The translations under genes and the position numbers were made by a program. Below are positions 42,201 to 54,200 of a stretch of DNA of 64,000 nucleotides, one piece after another; position 1 is the stretch's first letter, and every line of letters starts with the position of its first letter. The DNA comes from Prosopocoilus inquinatus (lineage: Eukaryota > Arthropoda > Insecta > Coleoptera > Lucanidae), in the NCBI GenBank assembly GCA_036172665.1, contig CM069871.1, positions 3,968,001-4,032,000 on the forward strand. Direction: 5' to 3'. The notes under the pieces were generated by a model that searched no databases, was not told the origin of the DNA, and saw nothing but the letters and a program-made list of their open reading frames with translations.

Positions 42201-45200
42201 TTTTTTAATTCGTTCTGTCCTTATACAGGGTGTTTCCGGTGGAACGGTGTAATTATTCAGGAGGTTTAATACTGATTATAAAAAAGAACTTTAATGTAGG
42301 CAAGGTGCGCTACATTCCGTTGCACAACAATCGTTAAATTCAATGTTCCATTTCGTTAATGACACGGCCGACAAAAACACAATGAGGTTTTTGATTCATT
42401 CTGTTTTTATACAGGATGTTTCCGGATGAAAGGTTATTATTCTTGGAGGATTTAACACTGATTAAAAAACACACTCAGCACAGGCAAGGCGCACTACAGC
42501 TTTTTAATTCATTTTGTTCTTATACAGGGTGTTACCGGAGGAACGGTTATTATTTAGGAGGTCTCGGTACTGATTAAAAAAAAACTCAGCACAGGCAAGG
42601 TGCGCTACATTCCGTTGCACACGTCATTAGTGAATGATGACGTCAGGCGCATGCTGTACTGATAAATACTTAAAATGCAAAGGAATTTTTACATTGTATA
42701 TTCAGTTTTATAAAGAAAAAAATATCATCAAAAATTTAAGTATTTATCGACACAGCATGCGTCTGACGTCATCATTCACTAATGACGTATGCAACGGAAT
42801 GTAGCGCGCCCATATTTGTTTTTGTTTTGTGTAGGTTCTAAAGTGAGAAAGAAAAAACAAAAAATTCAGAAATAGCACTTTGGGAAATGATGTTTTAAAT
42901 CTTAAAGACTTTAGTACTACTAGATAAAAGAAACATAAAGAAACATGGAAGTAAGAAAATATCAAAGAGGGAAAAGATGAGCGAAAAAAATGTGCGATCC
43001 AAAAATAAAAACAATAGAAAAACCTGTTGTAACAATTCTGAAAACAATTCTTAAAGGTGGAAGATACAAATGTGGCGTTTCTTCAAGAAACAAAATTCTA
43101 GAAATTCTTGCGTCAGTATTCAAATTGGCTAAAGTTAAACAAGTTATTTTTCCTAGAGGTAGTAAACAAGTTATTAGATTACTTGGGCTTCTTTTTAATT
43201 AATTTTTAAAAATTTTTGTTTCAACATTCTTGTTTCTAATAAATTTTTTTATTTCTTTAAAATTTTTAATATTTATTTTTTGTTTCGATTTTAATAATTT
43301 CTTACATTTTATTACTTTTTATAAAAAAAAAATCTTCGGCTAGGATCAATTTAGTTGGGCTGGAATGACCTTAAAACGTTTTATACATTTTATTTTCGGT
43401 TCGTTTTTAATTTTTAAGTTTACATCTTTACATTTTTTCCTCCTTAAATTTTTTTATATTTTTGTTTCGATTTTTGAGAGAATTTCTTATTTTTTCGTCT
43501 TGCTTTCTTGGGTTAGGTTCAGTTTACTTGGATTTGTTTGTCCTTGAAACGTTCTTAACGTTTCACATTTTGTGTTTAAAACAAGTTGGGTTCATTGGGC
43601 TTAATTCAAGGGGGTTGGGTTCGTTTAGTTTCGGTTCAATTGGGTTGGATTCGCTTAATTTCTATTTAGTTCGGTTGACCTTGAAATATTGCGTTTAAAT
43701 TTACCACGATTTAATTTTTTTTTTATTTTTCATTTTTGATAACTTCTTACTTTTTTTTATCTATTATAAAATTCTTTTCTTGAGTTGGCTTGACTTAGGT
43801 TCAGTTCAATTTTAGATTTAGATTGACCTTGAATTATCTTCATAAATATTTTAAAATATTGCGTTTAAATTCTTTTTACTTCTCCATTTTTTAAATATTT
43901 TTTTCTTTCAATCTTCTACAGTTTCTTTTTCGAATTTCATTGCATTTGGCCCAACTTGTCTTCTGGTTGCTATTGGCTTTAATTATCATACAACTCCGAT
44001 TCTTCTCTTCTAACATCATCTCTCATCTTTTTTTTCCTCTGGAACACTCTGGAACACTTTCATTATTTCTTTCTCGTGCAGCTGCAGTACCAAGCATTTT
44101 GTTCCTTCTTCCTCTCTATAATTTTCCTGAGTATACTTTCTTCTCCTCAGGAACACTTTCATTGTTTGTTTCTCGTGCAGCTGGAGTACCAAGCATTTTG
44201 TTCCTTCTTCCTTTCTATAATTTTCCTGAGTATACCTTCTTCTCCTCAGGATCACTTTCATTGTTTCTTTCTCTAGCACCTGGAGCACCAAACGTCTTGT
44301 TCCTTCTTCCTTCCTATAATTTTCCTGAGTATACTTCTTTCTCGCACTTCTAGTCTCTCCGAGTCTGCTGTCTTCATCATCACAAAATTTCACATCCGTA
44401 AATTCCCATTGGTTATTGTTGTTAACTGCATCCCCTCGCAAGTATTTGGACTTCTTGAGTTTCTTCCTCAAGCATCCTCCCACGCATTACCGATTGCAAT
44501 CCATACCCTTAGACATGTGCTTCTTCTTCTTGTATCTTCGGTTTTAATTCATAATATTTTCGCATTCTACTTTTCTCATGGATTCTTTCAGCATCTTCTT
44601 TCCTCCTAGAATTTTTTATGCATCTTTTACCCCACACTTCCAATCTCTCCTTGTCCATCGTCCATCAAGTTTCAAATCCATTTCACAACCTTCGCCTTAT
44701 TTCTTTTGAATTAGTTCCATCGTCTTAAACCCTTTCCTCTCAATTTTCAAGTATTTTCTTCCTGTCAAAAGGACCTGTTATGTTTACTTGGGTTTGTTCG
44801 TATTCCACTTTTTCCTTTCCGTTCCTCTTTTGCAATTCTTATTCGTTCTGAACGTATCCGATGTAAGAAAAAAAAAATTGTAATCGACGTTGAATTAATT
44901 TGAATAAGCGTGTTTACATTTCGCCGCTTGAAAGATGGTCGAGTACGTGAAGCGTAAAGTTAAAAATAACCAAAGTAAACACTCTCCTTTGTCATATATT
45001 TAATCGTGACTGAAGTGCTAATACGGGTATATCGGACTTTTCCTCCAGTGTCTGGCGTATTGGCTTTCAAATTTCGTAGAAGAAAAAAAGGGGGAATTGC
45101 ACATAGGGGTCAAAGTTCAAACATAAACGTTTTACTGTCCTTTTCGTATTAGGTGCCTTTCTTTTTTTTATTTCCTCTTCTCGTGAAAGTACCCTCACAG

Positions 45201-48200
45201 TTTATCCTCCTCCACAAATCCCTCTTGCAATTGCCCACGGCGTACAAGAAAGCATATGCATCGTTCCTTTTTTTTTTTTTTTTTGAAAACGAATTCCTTT
45301 TTTTGTTCTCTGCAACAATGAAATAAACGCTGCAGTTATTCCATGACGTTATTTTTTGAAATGCGAATTCTGTTTGTGTTTTCGGCATTATTTTTAGTAT
45401 TCTGGACGGCTTGGATATTTTTAAACGATGAACCTTAGATGTGGTCAACGCACCTTGTTTATCGCCGTAAACTCTACTTAAGGCTCTAGCTTTTTACCTG
45501 CGAAATTTATCAGGCATTAAGAACTGTCATTAGGCATAATGGGGGCTATTAACTTCTTCATGCTTTTGGGTTAGTTGTTAAAGAATCATTTTGTGAAAGT
45601 TCGTACACGAGTTTTTTTCTCCGTCATTCTCATCATGACAGTTAATATTAATGGAAAGCTTTTTATATTGGAAATTTCAAGTAGGTATCTTTAATGGCAG
45701 GGGAAAACCCCGTTCCTTATCTCAGAAGATCAAAAAGGTTGATTATCATTTCACGTTGCATCAAATGGTACTAGTATTTACCAAGTAGTTTAATTATTAA
45801 TAACCAAGAAGTATTCAGTTATGCCACTTATGGGTACCAGCAACGAACCAAATCATAAGTCTCTGAACTACCTAAACCATCCAGGGGAAAACCCTGTTGC
45901 AACAAATGGTAGTAGTATTTACCATGTTTAATTATTAATAACCAAGAAATATTTAGTTAATCCAGCCAATTATGGGTACCAGCAACGAACCAAACCATAT
46001 GTCCAAATTTAGTTGTCCCCATCTCCCTATTGCTCTGCTAGGAACATCTGCCATGTGTAGCTTCAATGATTTCGGTGTCGTAACTTAATTCTAAAATAAT
46101 TTTCTCGTACAAGCCGCGTGGATCGCACATGATTTATAATTAGAAGATTGTGTACACACACGGCGCGTTGAAGAGGAACCTGCGTGCAGATGGTTAGGGA
46201 CCCGGGTAGCGGTCAAAGTGCGGGCAGACAAGCCCCGAGGCGAGGGTAACGGCCTCACAATAACACGGACGGTTCAATCTCCTGCCAATACGACCAAAGT
46301 CACTGGAACCTTGACAGGAGTGAACCAACGAGCCAGCTCGTGCCACTTTCTTGCGCTGCGTTACTTTCTAACGACTGCCTGGCTTCGTTAAAACTTTTTA
46401 ACGCCACGGTTTCACATCTTACGTAACGTTTTACGGTCGTTCAGTAATAGAATCGGCGCTTTTAGAACGAGCATTTTCTTCCTAATTATCTGCAAAGAAC
46501 CTCAACCAATCGCTGTGCATTATTTAATTTATGATTTCGGTTGCTGTGCCAATCTCTTTCTTTAGGTGCACTTTTATTGCTTCTATCATTGATGCATTTC
46601 CCCAAAATCTATAATTAGCTGGGTTTTATGCTGAATAAGGTAAAACTTCAATTCTTGAAGTTTGCCTTTGGGCCTTGCATTTGGAGGCCAAGAGGCATAG
46701 GATAGCTACCCATCATAACTATAAGGTTACCACTTGGGCTTTGCGAAGTCATGGGAAGACTGGGTTTAAAAATATTGGATGCCAGGAGGCACAGGATACC
46801 AACCCACCACAACTATAAGGCTACCATTTTAAGGTATAGCCCAACTTGGAATCAATTTAGGCAAGCTGCCTTACTGGCCAATCCACTGCGAAGGACACCG
46901 TTTTGTAAGATGGCTCACTTCCGGATTCCTTACCTCAATGCACCAAACTGCGATCAAGTTGTTGAAAGTAAAAGCCTAACATTCTGGAATCATCTTAAAA
47001 TGCAACACCTCTTCAAAAACACGCTGCATCCAACATCGACCTTGTTGAATACGTGGTTCTGACTTCTCATCATGTGAAAGCCATACAGTTTTTCTTATTT
47101 TGGGATTGGGATACCTCACCGAAAAAAATCGTCGGTATGATTTTGTAAGAACTCATCTTCGAGCTTTTGAAATGGCTAAAGTTTAAACCAATTCGGTGGA
47201 AATGAAGGTTGATAGTGCATCAAGGTATGTGATAACTCCCATGCAATTAGTATAATAAGGCTGGTCCATTAACGGTAACGCGGCATGAAACTTCTCAGAA
47301 TCCACAATAGGTGGATTTCTGGGTCTATTCAAAGGGTCTATCTTCTAGTCTGAAAAACATTTAAACCGATCTGATAGACTTTAGCCTTCAACCTCACCAG
47401 CTGTCTTCGCAGCTGCCGTAGGATTTAAATTGTTGTTTTTTCAATAACGTCTTGTCTTTGGAAGGCCAATTTTTTTCGGTCTACACATTCTAGAGAACGG
47501 CAAAGCTTTGATGAAGTTTTAAGATGCTACTATCACTATATCCAGTAATTTGAACAAAGGTCCATTGGGTTTTAGTCAGATGGACTTTAATGACGAGCTT
47601 AAATACGTCGATAAGGTGATGTATGAATGTCTTCTGGAGAGCCTTCTCTGAAAAGCCCAATGAAATTCAAAAGAAAAATGCAGATTCATGGACCTTACGG
47701 CAGCCACAGTGAGATTCCTTCAACTCATCTTATTCTTTAGGCCGCAATTTCCGGTCAAATGATTGAATATAGAACAAAAAAATTACAAGGTGTCAAATTT
47801 AAGGATCTCCTCGCCCGTGGTATTCAATTTCAGTTGAAGTACAATCTGTCATCTATCTTACTGGACGATTGCAAAAACTTGGTCAGACCTGAATCGCTAA
47901 AGAAAGTCAACTTTGAGGGGAGTTATGTTGGATTTCTCAGTTGATTGCATTTCCCCTTTCCGATATTCCTAAGGATTTAGATTGAACATGCGATTTTGAT
48001 GAACTTCACCCAACTCAGTTTGGATCGTAATACACTCAATAAGGGTAACAATTGTATTCTCACTGAACACACAAAAAATGCCTTCCATGATATTTTCAAC
48101 ACTTCCTTCCATTCACTTAGTCTGCTGCTTAAAGTCCATTCAGATTGGTCATCTGGTGCTTGACATTTAAACAATGTGAACTTTCAGGAAGGTATTTAAG

Positions 48201-51200
48201 ATTGATTCGTCTTTCAAAGGCTTGAACTTTCAAGAATATAATGATGGTCTTCTGAGTTGATTACATTTCCCTTCCAGTCATTTTTAAGGACTTTCATTGG
48301 ATATGCGATTTTAATGATCTTCGTCTATTCCAACTATAAGGTTTGACTTGTTAAAGAATATGAATTTCCAGGAAGGTATTTAAGATTGATTCGTCTTTCA
48401 AAGCCTTGAACTTTCAAGAATATAATGATGGTCTTCTGAGTTGATCACATTTCCCTTTCCAGTCATTTCTAAGAGCTTTGATTGGATATGCGATTTTGAT
48501 GATCTTCGTCTATTCCAACTATGAGGTTTGACTTGTTAAAGAATATGAACTTTCAGGAAGGTATTAAGATTGATTCGTCTTTCGAAGCCTTGAACTTTCA
48601 AGAATATAATGATGGTCTTCTGAGTTGATTACATTTCCCTTTCCAGTCATTTTTAAGGACTTTCATTGGATATGCGATTTTGATGATCTTCGTCTATTCC
48701 AACTATGAGGTTTGACTTGTTAAAGAATATGAATTTCCAGGAAGGTATTTAAGATTGATTCGTCTTTCAAAGCCTTGAACTTTCAAGAATATAATGATGG
48801 TCTTCAGAGTTGATTACATTTCCCTTTCCAGTCATTCTTAAGGACTTTCATTGGATATGCGATTTTAATGATCTTCGTCTATTCCAACTATGAGGTTTGA
48901 CTTGTTAAAGAATATGAATTTCCAGGAAGGTATTTAAGATTGATTCGTCTTTCAAAGCCTTGAACTTTCAAGAATATAATGATGGTCTTCAGAGTTGATT
49001 ACATTTCCCTTTCCAGTCATTTTTAAGGACTTTGATTGGATATGTCATTTTGATGATCTTCGTCCATTCCAACTATGAGGTGATTTAGCACGTTTTGGTC
49101 AGAGATTAACTAACTGACAAACCTAGTTAGATTAAAAGCTGACACAGTTCCCATTTAAAACTCAATAAAATAAACAATGGTCTTCCCTGATGGTATGTTA
49201 TGTAAGTAAGAGATTTCTTTTCCACGCTCACGTGCATTGTATGCCCATGTAAATAGTAAATAGTATTTATTACAATATGTGTGTCTTCAGTCGTTTACGC
49301 CTCCGTGTCTCATGTGGAATGAATTTTAAACTGAATGGAGAATGTGGGCAAATTCCGATAACTAAACGCGGCAGTGCGCTAAAATCACTTCATTACTATT
49401 CTTCTCTGGGAGTGTAATTCTGTGGTTATTTTTAAAGCGTGACGCATGCTTAATGACATTTCGTCCATTAATGAATTTCATGCGTATTCTTCGGGAAAGT
49501 GAGCCACCACCATCACCACCGCTGCTTTGCATGGGTATTCGCATTCGCATTCGGCTGAAAAAATAAAAATAAAAGTAAACGCGTTCACTAATTCCGAGCG
49601 TTGTTTCATTTCATGCTCCAGTAACCGCCAATTGGAGAAAAAAAAGTAAATTCACGTTTGTAATAAAGTTTGCTACAAAACAGGACGTATGGTAGGTAGG
49701 TAATTGAAACAAAATATAATGCAGTTTTATAAAAGCACATAGACAAGAACATAAACCACATAACTGTTATATACCCTCCTGTAAACACAATGCTTATAAT
49801 TAATTTAACCGAACTCAGCGAACGTAAATGCTGGGTTTGAGTGAATTTCCTGCCTGGGGAGAAAAAAAGAAGATGAATATTATAATTAACTCAAGCAAAC
49901 TGTACATATGTGGTCGAGTATCACGTATGTACCCAGTTACAGTTGCCCTGAATGCTCAATGTCAACGACCCCGCAGGTGCACTACCACTTGTAGGGGTTG
50001 TTTTATGAGGATATTATTGTATCTACATATGCGCACGAAGCCAATGAAGTTGTTACGAAACAAGTGTCACTTATTAATTTTTTTTGTATGCAGGAAAATT
50101 GAATCAAAACGGAATCCATGTATACTCAAAACTACCACCACCTGTGCACTTCCCCTTTGAAATAACAAGGGTATCTGCGCGTTTATGCATGCGCGCTTAT
50201 AGACCAGACACCCCCATCATTCAAATGAAATAAATCAATTGAAATAACATAGTTTAAATGATGGTCCAATAAAATTGAATGTACAACATTTGTCTTAGAA
50301 TGAAACTAACAAAGAATACCTTCCCTATTCAACAGATACTACTTAGATTACGTTGTAACTTAACTCCTTCTTTAACTAAATTTGAGAATTGCCTTTTCTT
50401 AATATTTTTTTTAATCTTTATTAGTTTTTCCGCAATATATTTCACGACATTAAAATTGTTTACTTAAATAGAGTAAGCCAATGTATACCAAAATGGTCTG
50501 CCGATGGCGAACAGATATTTTTAATCTAATACGTACAATTCACTTTAATAACAAGTTATACAAAATTCAAATAAATTGTGGTGCGTCGATATTTGCCGAT
50601 GTAGGTTTTGTGTTTACTTAGAGTGGCGCACCCTGTATAACCTCAAGAGGTACGTACTGGAAACGTGCTTCAAATGGAATCAAAAGAGAATAACGATTAA
50701 TTTAGTAAATGTTGTATAAACTGTTGCGACGTATTGTTTTCAATTATTTATTTCACAGAAATGCGAGTCCTTTGCTTTTCCATGCACGCGAGAATGTCTC
50801 TTCCATAACGAACTGGAAAAATAACGAGGAAGGACTTAAAAAGATCCTTGCTTTCTATTAGACAAAGTGCCAGCACAATAAGACAGGATAATAATAAAAA
50901 CGCTATTTGCTCCTCGTGAGATCTGGCCTTCCCCGGCGAATAAGAAAATTCGGAAAACAGGAAAGTTCAAGGACGCTGTGTCCCCTGCCCCTTATTTCTA
51001 AAGTTCGTTTTTGCGGTCATTCGTTTCAGGATAAGGCAAAGTTTAATTCGGCTTCGGACATTCTTGTAAATCTATTTGAAATATTTGGAATTTAAGTGGT
51101 ATCGAGGAAAGTATAAACTTCTAGAATTTTACGAACTTTTTTTTATTTAAAATAATTATATTCAATTTTTTTTTATAATTTATTATTAAAAACTTATTTT

Positions 51201-54200
51201 GTCAATATTTATTCACACACCTGTAGAGTCACTCACTTATCGACGTTTCGCTGCATTCAATCACAGCTACTTTGATTGAAAAAGGCGTCAATCTTACAGC
51301 GAAACATTGGTTAAAAAACCAAAATTAAATATAGGTATGTTTGTGCAAGTTGCCAAAAGTATTCAATTACATAATGTTAGATATGTATCAGTTTAACCAA
51401 CTAGATATTACTTGCAAGTATTCAGAAAAAAATCATTATCAAAATAGCTAGCATGAAACGTTAATTTTTTTTCAATTTCAATTTAAGCCAGCCACACACG
51501 CTCACTTAAAACTGAACGTGTGTGGCTGGCTTTGTAAAAAGAGAGCTGATTTTATGAATAATTGCTTTTTTTATGATGAATGCTATTTTTTAAAAATATT
51601 TTCAGCATGTTCATAAAAACCATAATCCTAGTAGTATATCAAGAACTCCAATGAAGCAGTTGACTCAATGAATGAATCGTTTGATTCTTTTCAGGAAAAG
51701 AATACTATCATCGAGGAAAGAGTACAACTTCCCAGAAGCCGGATGCCGTCATCTTTTCAACAAGAATTTATTAATGAATGAGGCGCTGACACACGATGTA
51801 ACACTCACCGTTTACAAAGGAGCAGAGATTTTTAAGAAACAATTTAAAACCGTTTTTAACTATTCTAAAAAAGTTGTTATTAACACAGAATTTGTGGAGA
51901 AAATGATTTTTTTTACGATAATAAAATAATTGACTTCAAGTATGCATAATTCTAAAACTAACACAAATTTATAAATACAGGGTGTCGGAAAAGTAATGCC
52001 CGTGATTTTCGGGTTCGATTCAGGAAGCTGAAACGAATCGAAGTGAAACCACGGTAAAAATACGTACGTGCCTTTGTTAACGAGTTATTCAAGAAAAATT
52101 TATTTTTATTTTAACAATAGAAAATAGGAGCTAAGACTTCAAAGTAAAAGAAATCCAGAAAGAAAAGAGATTTAGGAAATTTCGTTTGCGTGACCTAGGC
52201 GGCCGTGGTATGGAAAAATAGCTTTCAAGAAAGTTTTCTTTTTTGAAAACATCAGCTGCCGATCACTGAACAAACACCTTGTACATTGTAGATCACATCA
52301 AAAGACTCCATTCACTGCAAAAGATTCCACAAGAAAAACAATATTCTTATCGCCTTAATAAAGATAAATTAAGATTACACGGGTACCTTATCTTTAAAGT
52401 GGTACTTTTTTTTAATAAAAATAAAGATTCCAAGAAAAATTTATTTTTAGAAAACTAGAAAACTACATTTTGTTGCTTTATGTGCAGGCGTTCGGCAGCA
52501 ATTTAGAAAGCTAATCGTTGCTAAAACGAACAATCTGTATGCACTCACCATATCAATACGGTTTTTAAAGTTGTTTATCAAATAAATCGATGGATAAAGA
52601 TCTCCATTTCCTTTTGGTCAACTCGAATATTGTGAATTAATTACAAAGACTGTATAAAAAAAAATAACACTAAAAAACCAATGGTAGGTACAAAGTAACC
52701 AATCAGTTTTAAGAAGGATGTATGTACCATCACACGAAATTGCTTTTCTGAAAGCTTAATTAGCAGGAACAATTAAATTAAACTTTTAAACAAATTAAGA
52801 ACACCGAATGATTTTAAAACGAAAGGAAGCAAGATTAATTTAAAGCGTCGTTAAAGAAGTATTCGTTTTGGTTGGGAGCAGAATGTTCTGGTGAATTGAC
52901 GGCAATGATGGTTATTTGAAGCAAATTTAAATTGGTCTTTTGGGAACTCATTCTTTTTTTTAATTTCATCATTTTGCTTTACTTTTCCTTACTCTTGAAG
53001 CTTCGCATGTTGTTATTCTTCGGATATTTCTAACTGTAAGTAAAAAAATCTTGAAGTAATTCAGCTTGATCCTCAACATCTGATGAAAATTTGTTTCAAC
53101 AATTAACGACAGTATCTTAAGAAACCACTGTCAATAAAATTGTTTCCGGGGATTTTATGGGGCAGATAAATTACAAAGGAGGTAAAAAGACCGGGGGCTC
53201 CTGGGTCCAAACGAAGACCATCATACTTTTTGTAGAGGTCTTCGGCTAATGTCAGATTTCTTCACCGTCTTTATCCTAAGCCCTAAGCTATCAAGCGATA
53301 GCGAAACGTGGAGTGTTCCTCACCGACAAGAATTGACTTCAATTCTAAATTTTCCATTTGACAGTTCCTATACAATTTGGATTTTAAAAATTATTTTGAG
53401 ACATCGAAAATCAGAAACCAATGAAACCTGCAAAGAAAAATCAGTAACAAAAGAAAAATAAAAGAAACAGCAACAAAGCACAACACATGAAGTGAACAAA
53501 AAAAAAATAAACAAAAGAAGATCGACAACAAAGCAAAGCGGAGCGAAAAACAACGATAATTTTCGGACGAACGAAAAAAATCGTAGCAAATAAAAGCAAA
53601 CTATAGAAAAATATAATAAAAGAAACAAAAAAAAAAACAAATGAACGACGAAAAACTGCGCGAAACAAAGATCGCAACTGAGATGAACACAAAACAAATG
53701 AAAAAACGTTGAACTACAAAAAAGCGTCAATAAAATTCCATAAGAAAAGCGAAAGAGAGGTACATAGTGCAAGAACATAAAGAACAGAAAAAAAAAGAAC
53801 ATCGACAGCGACTAAAGGTCCGCTTGATGCTATGTAAGAATTACCTATAATTAAAAAAAAAAAAAAAAAACTAGAAGTATCAATTCAACTAATGAATATT
53901 CGCTTTGGTATCCTGTCTCTCTCATTTTGTACAAGATTTTATGTGAAATCTTGCATGATGTCATACGGGCCTAAGATGAACAAAAAACAACTGAATCTCC
54001 AGACGAAAAAAAAACTAGTAAAAACAAAAGACAACTATAAAAAAGTGTCAATCAACCAAATATGAATATCAATTTGATAAAAATAAACAAAAGAGAAATG
54101 CGAAAGCAGAAAATGCATTAAAAAAAAAAAAACAGAAGTCCCACGTTTAACTTGAAGGCTTCCACGGCCGTCATCCATGGTTGAATTCTTGGCTTCCGGT

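Noticed and set aside
43940..44353. 137-codon plus-strand frame over the 96-bp repeats
   Set aside because: Hydrophobic low-complexity reading of a minisatellite antisense to the host gene; no start support or homologue.
46190..46290. GC-richer stretch with GGTTCAATCTCC, examined as a tRNA or tRNA-derived SINE
   Set aside because: The B-box-like word is present, but no matching A box at the right distance and no cloverleaf could be drawn.
46751..47062. 103-codon plus-strand frame
   Set aside because: Crosses a 94-bp duplicated unit, no recognised domain, and flanking sequence is broken by stops; treated as part of a repeat region.
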